Origin: Entomoplasma freundtii
GTDB taxonomy: Bacteria > Bacillota_I > Bacilli_A > Mycoplasmatales > Mycoplasmataceae
Length of the DNA stretch: 64,000 nucleotides
Reading direction: 5' to 3'
Assembly: GCF_002804205.1 (NCBI RefSeq)
Contig: NZ_CP024962.1
Location: 248,001-312,000, forward strand
Positions 34,297 through 44,552 of the stretch are shown here, one piece after another. The position numbers and the translations under genes are program-made. A model generated the notes under the pieces. It worked only from the letters and a program-made list of their open reading frames with translations, was not told the origin of the DNA and made no database searches. Each line of letters begins with the position of its first letter. The first letter of the stretch is position 1.

Positions 34297-35610
34297 TTAT
34301 TTTTTCTGTAGTTTAGCAATATAAAAGCCGTCAGTTTTATTTTCAAAACCAAAAATTTGTTCTTCCTTTAAAAGTTTTCAATCTTGATGTTTTTGTAAAA
34401 AATGAGCAATTTGTTTTTGGTTTTCATCGGGATTCAAAGTACAAGTGGAATAGACTAACTGACCACCAGATTTTAGGTGTTTAGCTGCTTGATCTAACAA
34501 TTGGGCTTGTGTATTTGTTAAGTCTGAAAGTGTTTTGAAATCAAAATTTAGTTTAATTTCAGGTTTCCTTTTCAAAACACCCAAACCAGAGCAAGGCGCA
34601 TCTAACAAAATGGCGTCAAAATTTGCTAATGGTGGTTCACAAAGCGCATCCTGTTGTTTTAACTGAACATTTTTGACACCCAATCGTTTTAAGTTTTTTT
34701 CGATAAAAGGAATTTTTTGGGGATTGATTTCAGTTGCAAGAATTAGCCCTTGATTTTTCATTAAAGCAGCTAGATGAGTTAGCTTACCGCCAGGAGCAGC
34801 ACACATATCCCAAATTTTAAGATCGCTAGATAGGTTGTCAGCTAATAAGGTTTTGGCCACTAAAATGGAAGCTTGATCTTGAATGGTTAGAAAACCTTGA
34901 TTTAATAATGTTTGAATTGCTTTTGGGTTGGTAGTTCAAAAACTTTCGTCGGTGAGACCTTGATAAACTTCTTCTGGATTTAAGCCAAGATTACTAAAAA
35001 TATCTTGAGACGGACACTTCAAGGTATTTAAACGAAAACTATAGCGTGGTTTGTTTAAACTATCGGCCATGATTTTTTCTGCAATCTCCTGCCCAAAATC
35101 ATTTTTAAGTTTTGTATAAAGTATTTGCGGAAAGGCATATTTCAAAGCGAAATAGCAACTAGTGGGTTTTTCCTTAGCAAGGGTTTCTAGAGAATGGAAA
35201 CCTTCTCTTCTTAGAGCGTTTTGTAATGAACCGTTCACCAATTTGGCATAGGGGGGAAACTGGTCTTTGGCAATTTCAACTGCTTCATTGACCACGGCGT
35301 AATTAGGCACCCGGTCCATAAAATAAAATTGGTAAAGACTCATTCATAGTAAAACTTGTACTGACAACGGAGTTCTTTGCGGGTGAACTAATTGTCGAGT
35401 TAAAAAGTCAAGGTAAGGTTGTCATGTCAAAGTACCATGAACAAGCTGGAAAACAAAATTTTTGTCACGATCTGTCAATGTTTTATGATTTTGCACCCAA
35501 CGATTTAGCAAAACATGTGACTGACCATGATTTGTAAAGACTTTTGTTAAAATTTGTCAAACTTCAAGGCGCATCGAATTTTGAAGCTTTTCATTTTTCT
35601 TCTTTGTCAT
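34297..35610 (-). CDS. rsmB: 16S rRNA (cytosine-967-C5) methyltransferase
   Basis: 437 residues with TGA-Trp codons at 35556, 35420, 35344, 34936 and 34378. Methylates C967 of 16S rRNA using SAM. The N-terminal NusB-like domain covers about 1-140; the methylase domain has WDMCAAPGGKLTHLAALM (SAM motif I), DAILLDAPCSGLGVLKRKPE (catalytic Cys of PC motif) and LVYSTCTLNPDEN (second catalytic Cys). Length and order fit RsmB. Followed by the unknown anchored protein after 53 nt. Confidence 0.95.
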
Positions 35611-35633
35611 GAATTTTATCAACCCCCTAGTTT

Positions 35634-36569
35634 TTATTCATCATATTTTTGGGCAATACTAAAGAAATTGATTTTAAACATTAAACGTTGTACTTCCTTG
35701 CGGACATAGCTTTTATCATGAAGGTCTTGGAAATTACCGTGCGCAAGATTACGGTGGTACAAACGATTAGTCAAAGTTGACACTAACTTTTCTTCGGCAT
35801 CAAAATTTTTATAATCTGCTTTAGTAATCAAACCGCTATCCTTTAGATTCTTAATGTTGGCCGCTCAGTTTTTAACAAAGAAACCATAATCCTCATGGAC
35901 AATTTCGTACATCATTTTTTTTAATTTGTCGTAAACGGTAGTTTTGTCATAAGGGGCTGCTTTTTCTTTTCGTAAAATGTCGGTAATTTTTGCCACTGCG
36001 TTTTGCACCGTATCATTTTCAACGACATATTGGTAATTATGTTTTAACGGTACTTCTAACATTGCTTTATCAAGTCTTTTTTTAATTACTTCCGGAGATT
36101 CTGATTGACGTCCTTGAAGGCGACTAGCCAAATCCTTTAATGTTGGAGGCATTAAAAAAATTGATAACACATTTTTTTCTGTATTGATTGCCTGTGTAGC
36201 GCCATCAACTTCAATTTCTAAAATGACATTATTACCCTTAGCCATTTCAGCTTCAACATATTGACGGGGAGTTCCGTAATAATTACCAACAAATTGTGCT
36301 CACTCGATTAATTCTTTTTTTTCGATAGCTTCACGGAAACGTTCCGGAGTAACAAAGAAATAATCTAAACCTTCTTTTTCACCATTCCGAGGTTGACGTG
36401 TAGTCATGGAAACGGAGTATTTTAAATGTAGATCAGGATGAGTACGTAAGATATTATTGATGCTTCCCTTTCCAACCCCACTTGGTCCTGAAATAATAAC
36501 CATCCTTGGCTGATAATCTTTTTTACTTTCGTGGTTATTTTTTTGACTTGCTTCTGAATGGGTGGCCAT
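35634..36569 (-). CDS. gmk: Guanylate kinase with a long C-terminal extension
   Basis: 311 residues, TGA-Trp at 36300 and 35865. Phosphorylates GMP to GDP. The kinase part (about 25-215) has the P-loop ISGPSGVGKGSI, MTTRQPRNGEKEGLDYFFV (GMP-binding) and LQGRQSESPEVIKKRL (lid). The usual length is 185-210 residues. Here about 100 further residues follow KEKAAPYDKTTVYD; they look helical and charged, contain no known motif, and end in KINFFSIAQKYDE. AAAGGAG precedes the ATG at 36569. The start lies 2 nt after the rsmD stop. Confidence 0.9.
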
Positions 36570-36571
36570 TA

Positions 36572-37180
36572 TTATTGTTCTCCTTTTATTGGTTTTAGCG
36601 ATATGTTTGTTTGAAGTTGGTCTTCCCGTCTTCAAAGGTAGAAATGTTTGTTTTTGAAATCTTTATAACGTAAAAGTGTCAGCCCAGTTTGTTCAATTTT
36701 AGCAATGTCCAAAGGCACGGGCGATTCTGTCACAATTATTCCCCAAGGATTTAATAATCCATCCTTGAGGACATTAGCGAAAAAGATTTCATAGTAACTA
36801 CTTTCGGCAAAAGGAGGGTCAAAATAAATTAAATCAACACTAATTCCTTGGCGTTTCATAAGTTGCATTACCATTTTGTAATCAAGATTCCAAAGTTGAT
36901 AACTTGTAGAGTCAATGTCACGCAAATTGGTCTTGATAACATCTAAGGCTGGTAGAAAATGATCATTGATATAAGCCTTTTGAATGCCACGACTTAAACC
37001 TTCAATACTCAAGGCTCCTGAACCACCAAATAAATCAAGCGAAGTTTTCTTGGTAAAAATGAAGTAATTGTTCAAAATGTTAAAGATATCTTCTTTGACA
37101 CGAGCACTTGTAGGACGAGTATTGCTACCAGGTAAAGTCTTTAGTTTTCGGCCTTTATATTTCCCGGCAATTACAATCAT
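36572..37180 (-). CDS. rsmD: 16S rRNA (guanine-966-N2) methyltransferase
   Basis: 202 residues with TGA-Trp at 36632. Methylates G966 of 16S rRNA with SAM. Motifs: MIVIAGKYKGRKLKTLPG and TRPTSARVKEDIFNIL at the start, SLDLFGGSGALSIEGLSRG (SAM motif I) and DLIYFDPPFAESSYYE (catalytic DPPF). The C-terminal 20 residues come from reading through the TGA and run to a TAA 2 nt before gmk. Divergent from def, with about 138 nt between the starts. Confidence 0.93.
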
Positions 37181-37269
37181 TTTTTGCTCCTTAACTAATT
37201 CTATTAGTTTAAATTATACTCTAAGAAATGGCAATAATCATGAGCATTTCTCACGGTCAAATCGTAATC

Positions 37270-37298
37270 TTAAAACTATCTAGAATATAATGTATAAT
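37270..37298 (+). promoter_or_regulatory. Promoter of def
   Basis: TTAAAA at 37270-37275 and TATAAT at 37293-37298 with a 17-nt spacer, 21 nt before the def start. A second TATAAT on the minus strand in the same gap (near 37215) probably serves rsmD-gmk. Confidence 0.6.
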
Positions 37299-37318
37299 TC
37301 TAAAAGTAAGAGGTAAAA

Positions 37319-37936
37319 ATGAGTTGAGAAACAGATAAAAAATTAATGCAAGAAGAGGTGCCAACCAATCGTTGACTTGTCAAAGATACAAATACCACTA
37401 TTATTCGGGCACAAAGTGTTGATGTTTCTGATCCTCAAAATCTCACTTTAGAAGAAAAAAATACAATTAGTCGACTAATTGATTTTGTTCGTTATTCTCA
37501 AGATGCGGACTTAAATAATGAGGCGAATGATGACTATCTTCGTCCAGCAGTTGGTCTAGCGGCTCCTCAAATTGGTATCAATAAAAATATGTTTTTTGTG
37601 CGTTTCGAACATCTTCAAGATGATCAAGAAGTGGCGGAAGAATTTGCCATGATTAATGCGAAGATTGTGTCTCGCTCTACACAAATAGCCGCTTTAGAAG
37701 GCGGCGAGGGTTGCTTAAGCGTTGATGAAGACCAAACTGGTCTTGTTCCTCGCCATTACAAAATTGTAGTAGAAGGTTACGATTTTTTAACCCAAAATAA
37801 AATCTGTTTAACACTTCGTGGTTATTTGGCAATTGTTTTTCAACATGAACTTGATCACAATTGCGGTCGTCTTTATTACGATCACATTGACCGAAATTCT
37901 CCAATGGTTGCTAAAGAAGATTGATTTTTGATTTAG
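37319..37936 (+). CDS. def: Peptide deformylase
   Basis: 205 residues with TGA-Trp at codon 3, in TNRWLVKD, and at 37922 (end WFLI). Removes the formyl group from nascent proteins. The three family motifs are GLAAPQIGI, EGGEGCLSVDED (Cys metal ligand) and FQHELDHNCGRLYYD (two His and the catalytic Glu). The usual HExDHL has Asn in place of Leu. GAGGTAAAA precedes the ATG. Transcribed with or just ahead of rnjA. Confidence 0.94.
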
Positions 37937-38138
37937 GTCGGGCCTCTCGCTCTTATTTTTGGTCGATTCTAGTGTAAAATATTAATGACAACATTTACCT
38001 GGATTGCGATAATAACTAAAAAAATTACAATAAACGAGATGAAAAAATAATTTCAAATCCTAATCACTTTTTTTCTAAAAGCTCGTGTTAGTCCGCTTAG
38101 AAGAGCGTTCGTTTTCTTTATGCTGTAAGAGGAGTACT

Positions 38139-40226
38139 ATGCAAAATTTCAAATCTAATTTACCAAAAAATATTACCGCTGAAACTGAAGCAAAAACTGA
38201 AATTTCGAAATCATCATCTTTACCAAATGATTCGGAAGACACTGATGCAAAACCGTTTGTTTTTAAACAAAAAGCAGTTAATCGTCATTATGAACCAACC
38301 ACCCAACCCACAAAAGTTTTTGCATTAGGTGGTTTGGAAGAAATTGGAAAAAACACTTATGTGGTTGAATATGGTAATGAAATCATTATTATCGATGCGG
38401 GGGTAAAGTTTCCTGATGCTTCCTTATTAGGGGTAAGTGCAGTTATTCCTGATTATTCTTATTTAAAAGAAAACCAACATAAAATTAAGGCTTTATTTAT
38501 TACTCATGGACATGAAGACCATATTGGAGGAATCCAGTATTTGGTTAAGGATGTCCATATTCCGGTGATCTATGCTCCAGAATTAGGAGCTGCATTAATT
38601 CGCGACCGTTTGAAAGAAGCGAAATTACAAGATAAAACAGTGGTAAAAGACTATAAAGCTGACGACCGTTGACGCTCGTCAAATTTAAAGGTCAGTTTTG
38701 CAGCTTTAAACCATTCAATTCCTGATGCCTTTGGAATTTTGATTGAAACACCTAATGGAAACATTTTTACAACAGGGGATTATAAATTTGACTGAACGCC
38801 TTTAGGACATTATACGGAAATTAATAAATTAGCAGCCATTGGTGATGCAGGAGTAGAATTGCTTTTAGCCGATTCTACCAATGCTGAAGTTGAAGGTTAT
38901 ACTCCGGGTGAAAAAGGAATTATCGATAATATCGATAAATTATTTCTTAAAGCACCAGGAAGAATTTTTATTACTACTTTTGCCTCTAATGTTCACCGAA
39001 TTCAGTACATTATTGAAGCGGCCCATAAAAATGGTCGGAAAATCGTTATTTTAGGTCGTTCAATTGAACGAATTATCAAAATTATTCGTCAAATGGGCCA
39101 CTTAAAAATTAGTGAAAAGGAATTCATCAAGCCTATCGATGTCCAAAAATATAAACCAAATGAAGTAATTGTTTTAACTACTGGTTCTCAGGGAGAACCG
39201 ATGGCCGCTCTTTCACGAATTGCCAATAATCGTCATCCACAAATTAATATTCAACCAACTGATACAGTAATTTTCTCTTCATCACCAATTCCTGGAAATA
39301 AAGCTGATGTGGAGAATTTAGTTAATCGTTTGACTAGAGTGGGTGCGAAAGTGATTGAAAATTCGCCGCAACACAAAATCCATACTTCTGGTCATGCGAG
39401 CCAAGAAGAACAAAAGTTATTGTTTACTCTATTACGCCCCAATTATTTTTTACCAATGCATGGTGAATTTAGAATGTTAAAAAAACACATCGAAACTGGC
39501 GAAAGTGTTAACTTAGAAAAAGGTCATGGCTTCTTATTGGCAAATGGTGACCAACTTGAATTACTTGGCGGTAAAGCGAAGGTTGGTAAACGTGTTGAAG
39601 CCGAAGCTGTTTATATTGATGGCAAGGATGCAACCGCTCAAGCTTCAAATGTTATTCGTGAACGTGATATTTTAAGTCGCGATGGGTTAATGGCAGTTGT
39701 TGTTTCAATCGATTCACAAACGAACAAACTATTAAGTGCCCCTAAAATTATTTCACGAGGTAGTTTCTATGTTCGCGAATCAGCTAACATTATTGCCGAG
39801 TCAATTAACATTGTAACTAATACAGTTTTGGAAATTTTGAATTCGCCAAAACCTACTTTCGGAGCAATTAAACAAGGAATTAAATCTTCACTATCGCCAT
39901 ATATTTTTAATACGAAACGTCGTAATCCCTTGATTATTCCGGTTATTTTAAACAAAAAGAGCGATGTCTCAAATGATACTCAAAACCGCAATAATAATGG
40001 CAATACTAGCAATAATGGCAATAACGGTAACAATAACAATAATAATGATCGTTCTACAAACAGTTCAACAAATAATAAACCAACTTCTAGTGCTACTAGA
40101 ACCAAAGGTACTAGTGGAGAAGGAAAAGCTAATAACTCAGCCAAAAGCACGAGTTCTAACAAGAACCAAACTACTACCAAAAAGTCTAAGGACACTCTAA
40201 CCAGTAAACCTTTGGCAATTAGATAA
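38139..40226 (+). CDS. rnjA: Ribonuclease J with Asn-rich tail
   Basis: 695 residues with TGA-Trp at 38670 and 38791. Combined 5' exonuclease and endonuclease for mRNA turnover. The metallo-beta-lactamase core has [17 protein letters not shown] (H-x-H-x-D-H), [16 protein letters not shown], and the beta-CASP part with [12 protein letters not shown] and [12 protein letters not shown]. About 60 polar residues precede the core and about 85 follow it. The tail is dominated by Asn, then Ser/Thr/Lys, and is probably disordered. AGAGGAG stands before the ATG at 38139. The gene ends 2 nt into a strong terminator. Confidence 0.95.
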
Positions 40227-40260
40227 CAAAAAACACTGACGAACGTCAGTGTTTTTTGTT
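40225..40260. terminator. Terminator between rnjA and ldhA
   Basis: AACAAAAAACACTGACG pairs with CGTCAGTGTTTTTTGTT (17 bp) around two bases. It serves both converging genes. Confidence 0.92.
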
Positions 40261-40271
40261 AAACAATTTAA

Positions 40272-41270
40272 TTAGTTAATTTTGTTTTCACAACTATTAG
40301 TTTTAATTAATTGGTCCAAGTTTTTGAATGAAGTTTCAGCCATATTTTTAATAGCTTCATCAGTAAAGTAAGCTACGTGGGGTGAAACTAGTGTTTTTGG
40401 GTAAAGACTGATTAGTTCTTCAATCACCTTCAAGTTTTCAGGGAACTTGTTATTAAAATTATTATTAATAATTTCTGCTTCATTAGGGAAGACATCAGTA
40501 GCATATCCTCCTAAGTGATCGGCTTTTAGTGAAGCGATTACTGCTGGTAATGAAACTAATTCAGCACGTGAACTGTTAACAAGAATTGCTCCCTTTTTCA
40601 TGTTTTTAATGACATCGGCATTGATGATATCATCATTTTTACCTTTGAAGTAAGGCATGTGAATTGAAATCAAATCACTTTGGCTAATAACATTATCAAA
40701 AGTGGTGTAATCCAAGATTTGTTTTGCTGCTTCGTTTTCATATGGGTCATAAGCAATCACTTTTGAACCCATTCCTTTTCACATTTTAGCAGTTTCAAAA
40801 CCAATTTTCCCAGTTCCTAAAATACCAATAGTTGAATTTTTTGCTTCTTTAGCAAACATTTGACTATCGATTTTAAAGTTTCCTTTTTTAGTTTGGTCGT
40901 AGATATAAGGAATTTTACGTAATAAACTTAATCCTCCTGCAAAAGCTAACGAAGCGATCGCAGTTGGTGAGTATTGAGGAACACGACAAATTGTGTAACC
41001 CAATTTTGTAGCTTCATCCAAATCAATGTGGTTAAATCCAGCGGTTCTTGTCACGATGTATTTAACACCAAGTGATTTAATTTTTTGTAGAACTTCTTTG
41101 CTTGCATCACAGTTGACAAAGAGAACTAAGGCATCATAACCTTTAACATCTTCAACATTTTTTTTATTTAGCAATTCTTTAGTAAAGTGTAGATCGAAAT
41201 TATACCCTTTATTTGCTTCTTCAAAAATTGGTATTTCTGCTTCTTGCATACCATAACATAGTACTTTCAT
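40272..41270 (-). CDS. ldhA: D-2-hydroxyacid dehydrogenase, D-lactate type
   Basis: 332 residues, TGA-Trp at 40776. Probably reduces pyruvate to D-lactate with NADH. The NAD fold shows TIGILGTGKIGFETAKMW; the catalytic Arg is in ILVNSSRAELV, the Glu in the DVFPNEAE block, and the His in LVSPHVAYFTDEA. VTRTAGFNHIDLDEA is typical of D-lactate dehydrogenases. Converges on rnjA. Offers an NADH sink besides nox. Substrate choice within the family (lactate or hydroxyisocaproate) is inferred. Confidence 0.88.
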
Positions 41271-41333
41271 TAATATCCTCCGATTTTTAAGTATCAGATT
41301 TATTTTAACATTTTTCTAAATAAGCATTGGAGG

Positions 41334-42170
41334 TTAATAAATGAATATGACGGGTAGATTATAATTTATGTATTTTTGTTGGTCATAAAGTGGTTTACCA
41401 GCAATAATTTGTTCATTAAAGACATAAAGTTGGTAAAAATAATTACCTTTTCAAATATCTTGACGAATGTGGAACCGCGATCCACTGAGCAGAAAAAGGG
41501 TTTGTGTCCGTTTTTCGGAAACCAATAATTTGGATGGACTATAAGCGGCAATGTTAATTTCATCTAAACTTTCAAAGATGATTTGCTTTTTGAAAATTAC
41601 TTGTCGTTTATTATTAAGATAAACTTCATGTTCACCAACCCGACAAATTTTTTTAATATCTTCTGGGAAAACTTGATAATTATGAGCATCTTGAATTTGT
41701 AAGGTACGTTTATCAACGATATTTTTTCCCATCAAATGGTGATTTAAAAAACCGAGCAAAACTATATCTTGGTAAATTAAACGGGCATTATAGAAAACGC
41801 CTCCCTTGTCACCTTCTTGAATTAAGGATATTAATAATTGGTTTTTGATAAAGTTCATATTATAAAGATAGCCATTGAATAAGCGATAAAATGTTAAGCC
41901 CGATTTATTAGCTTTAAGTGGGCTAGAAATTAGTTGATGGGGATGTTGAAAAAAATCACTTTGAAAATCAGATTTTTGGTTCAATAAAAACGTTTTTAGT
42001 TCTTCGAAGGGCAATGTATTTAGAGTTGAAACGGGATGAACGAGATCGGCATCAGTAAAGTAGATTAAATCATCAAACATTCAAAAATTAGTAATCCAAG
42101 CACTTTCTAAAAAACTTAGACTACGCAAAGCCGGTAAAGTTTTTTGATTTTTTCGTTTTCAACCAAACAT
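41334..42170 (-). CDS. Unknown soluble protein beside an ABC exporter
   Basis: 278 residues with four or more TGA-Trp codons (42160, 42083, 41451). No membrane segment and no recognised motif. The sequence is rich in Phe, Tyr, Leu and Gln, mixed alpha/beta, starting MFGWKRKNQKTLPALRSLSF. AAGGAG precedes the ATG, 23 nt after the ABC transporter stop, so the two are likely one transcript. It may assist or regulate the exporter, but nothing in the sequence says so. Confidence 0.7.
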
Positions 42171-42193
42171 TTTGAATCTCCTTATTCTTGACT

Positions 42194-43960
42194 CTAACTA
42201 AATCCGGCGTCTCAAAGCGACTTAAAGGTTCCGGGCTGGCCAATTAATTCATCAAAAGTACCACTTTGGATGATACCCTCTCCATCAGCGCCTAACACAT
42301 AAATATGATTCACTTTTTTAATTGTCGATAGACGGTGAGCAATAATAATGGTAGTTTTTTTCTCCATTAATTTATCAAGTTCCTTTTGAATCTCCTTTTC
42401 CACAATATTATCTAAAGAAGAAGTGGCTTCATCCAAAATTAATAAATCAGGATTTTTCAAAATAATCCGAGCGATAATCAGCCGTTGTTTTTGTCCTCCA
42501 GACAATAATAGACCTCTTTCACCTAAAATGGTATGGTATCCATTCGGTCAACTTTCAATAAGGTGATGAATATTAGCTTTCTTGCAAGCCTCAATTACAT
42601 CACGTTTTCGAGAATTAAAAGTTCCATAACGCACATTGTCATAAACGTCCCCATAAATGATTTGTGGCTCTTGTTCAACATAACCAACAAATCTTAAATA
42701 AGACGATAAATCGTAATTACGTAGGTCCTGATTGTTAATGATGACTTGACCATCAGTTGGATCATAAAAACGGAGTAAAAGTTTCGAAATAGTTGTCTTA
42801 CCACTTCCGGTTTCGCCAACAAAAGCATAGGATTTGCCCTTTTCAAAAATTAACGAAGTTTTTGGAATCACTAGCCGATTAGGATTTTCAGGATAACGAA
42901 AGGCAATACTATTCATTTCAATAGTATTGATTCCTCCACGCAAACGCTTTCCTTTCCCATAATTATCGGTTAATAAGGGGTCACCCTGTAAGATGACTTG
43001 AATTCGTTCTGTGGAAGCACTGGCACGAGCTAAGCCAGGAATAATTCCTGATATTTGTCATAAAGGTCTCGTTAAGGCTGTTAAACCTGAAACAATTGGA
43101 ATCACATTAGCCATCAATTTGACAACATTATGTTGATGCATTCCATAAACTAGAGTAGCGACTGAAATAACAACCAATGAAACAATAACGTCGGAAACGG
43201 TTAATACCGTAATTAACGAGGCGCCAGTTTTAGCCACAGGTTTATAAGCTTGAACATAAGGCTCATGGATACTATTAATGCGGTTTTCTTCATAAATTCT
43301 TGTTCCTGAAGACTTGACTAATTTTATCGCCCCAATTTTATCAGTAATATCCCCATTAATATGGGTCATGATAGTTCGTGTTTTAAGAATATGTTTGCGG
43401 TAACTTTTCACGATTAAAACTAGTGAAAAGGCCATTGAGTAAATTAAAACCGTAGCCACCCCAGCTAATAAAGGATCGATTAAAAAAAGTGAAATTGTAC
43501 CAAAAATAAGAACAAGCGGGGCTTGAATAATGGAAGAAAGTAAGCCATTAATCTCTGCTCCAATGACACCGGTATCATTAATAATTTTGGTCATTAATTC
43601 CCCAATTTTCTTATTAGAATAATAAGAAATATCTTGGTTTAATAGGCGACTAACCATTTGGTTTCGTAAGCCAACCTCGATATAGGCTCCAATGATATTG
43701 CCTAAATAATCCTTCATAAATGTGCCAAAGCCAAGGATGATTAGCACCCCAAAAGTAACTAAAAGTCAACCCCATCACACCATACCATAATTATGTCCTT
43801 GATTAGGATCATAGTCATAGATGGCTTGTTTGATGACAATATTTGTCAAGAAAGAAATTGAGGCAATAAAAATGGCATTTGAAATAATGAAATATATCAA
43901 AAACCCAAATTGAATTGGGTACTTTTTACTGTAAGTTAACAATAATTTAAAGAAATTCAT
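42194..43960 (-). CDS. ABC exporter, permease fused to ATPase
   Basis: 588 residues with TGA-Trp near 43772, 43058, 42545 and 42212. A half-transporter of the MsbA/LmrA type, expected to work as a dimer. Five to six membrane spans in residues 1-320. The ATPase has Walker A FVGETGSGKTTISKLLL, Q-loop VGYVEQEPQIIYGDV, signature LLLSGGQKQRLIIARII, Walker B LLILDEATSSLDNI and switch IIAHRLSTI. The substrate cannot be told; lipids, peptides or drugs are all possible. GAAGG precedes the ATG. Confidence 0.92.
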
Positions 43961-44065
43961 GCGCTTACCTTCATCAAGATAAGTATAAAATATTCCACTT
44001 TCCGAAAGTTTAAGTAGCGTTTTTTTCTTATAATTAATTGTTAGCCAGGCTTTACAAAGCGATGG

Positions 44066-44434
44066 CTAATTTTTCGTTGTATCAATTACTGAGTTATCTT
44101 CAATTCAACTTTCGTCAAATTTCCAAGGTGTTTTGAGAACTCGTTTAATTTGTTTTCTTGAATCTAGACTGCGTCGGTTCGGAACACAATTCAAATGCAC
44201 CGCAATATAATTATCTGGTTGTAAAAATGGTTTTTTAGCATTAATTAAATCAAGGGTTCAATTAAACCCATCATGGTTCATTAATAAATGCTCAGCTAAA
44301 TTTTTTTGCAAATGATACTTACAAATATAACAAAGGCGAAACTCGGCCGCCTTTTTATTTACTAAGGTCGGTGTATTCTCCCAAGCCGCTTCAAAATCAC
44401 TTGCCTGGAATTCAATTATTTTTTGTTGTTCCAT
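44066..44434 (-). CDS. Small protein with a C2H2-like zinc motif
   Basis: 122 residues from the ATG at 44434 (AGGA 5 nt upstream; an ATG at 44446 is possible). TGA-Trp at 44258 and 44113. Residues about 36-55 read CYICKYHLQKNLAEHLLMNH, a C-x2-C-x10-H-x4-H arrangement like a C2H2 zinc finger. The rest is polar with a basic patch RRSLDSRKQIKRVLK. It may bind nucleic acid (inference). Lies 105 nt upstream of the ABC exporter on the same strand. Confidence 0.68.
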
Positions 44435-44466
44435 AGCTTTCCTCATTTAGCTTTCTATTTCTCGCA

Positions 44467-44505
44467 AATAAAAAGACTACTTATTAATTAAGGAGTCTTT
44501 TTATT
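44467..44505. terminator. Terminator between the fructose PTS gene and the C2H2-like gene
   Basis: AATAAAAAGACT and AGTCTTTTTATT pair around a 15-nt loop, giving T-tracts on both strands. It lies about 48 nt past the PTS stop. Confidence 0.75.
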
Positions 44506-44552
44506 GTATATATAATTAAAATTCATTATGAAAGAAAATGCAAATTTAAGAT

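Noticed and set aside
37984-38049. A 21-codon leader peptide before rnjA (start MTTFTWIAIITKK)
   Set aside because: No convincing ribosome site and no regulatory hairpin next to it; likely chance.
39964-40200. Repetitive open frames on both strands within the rnjA tail
   Set aside because: They are shadows of the Asn-rich low-complexity codons of RNase J.
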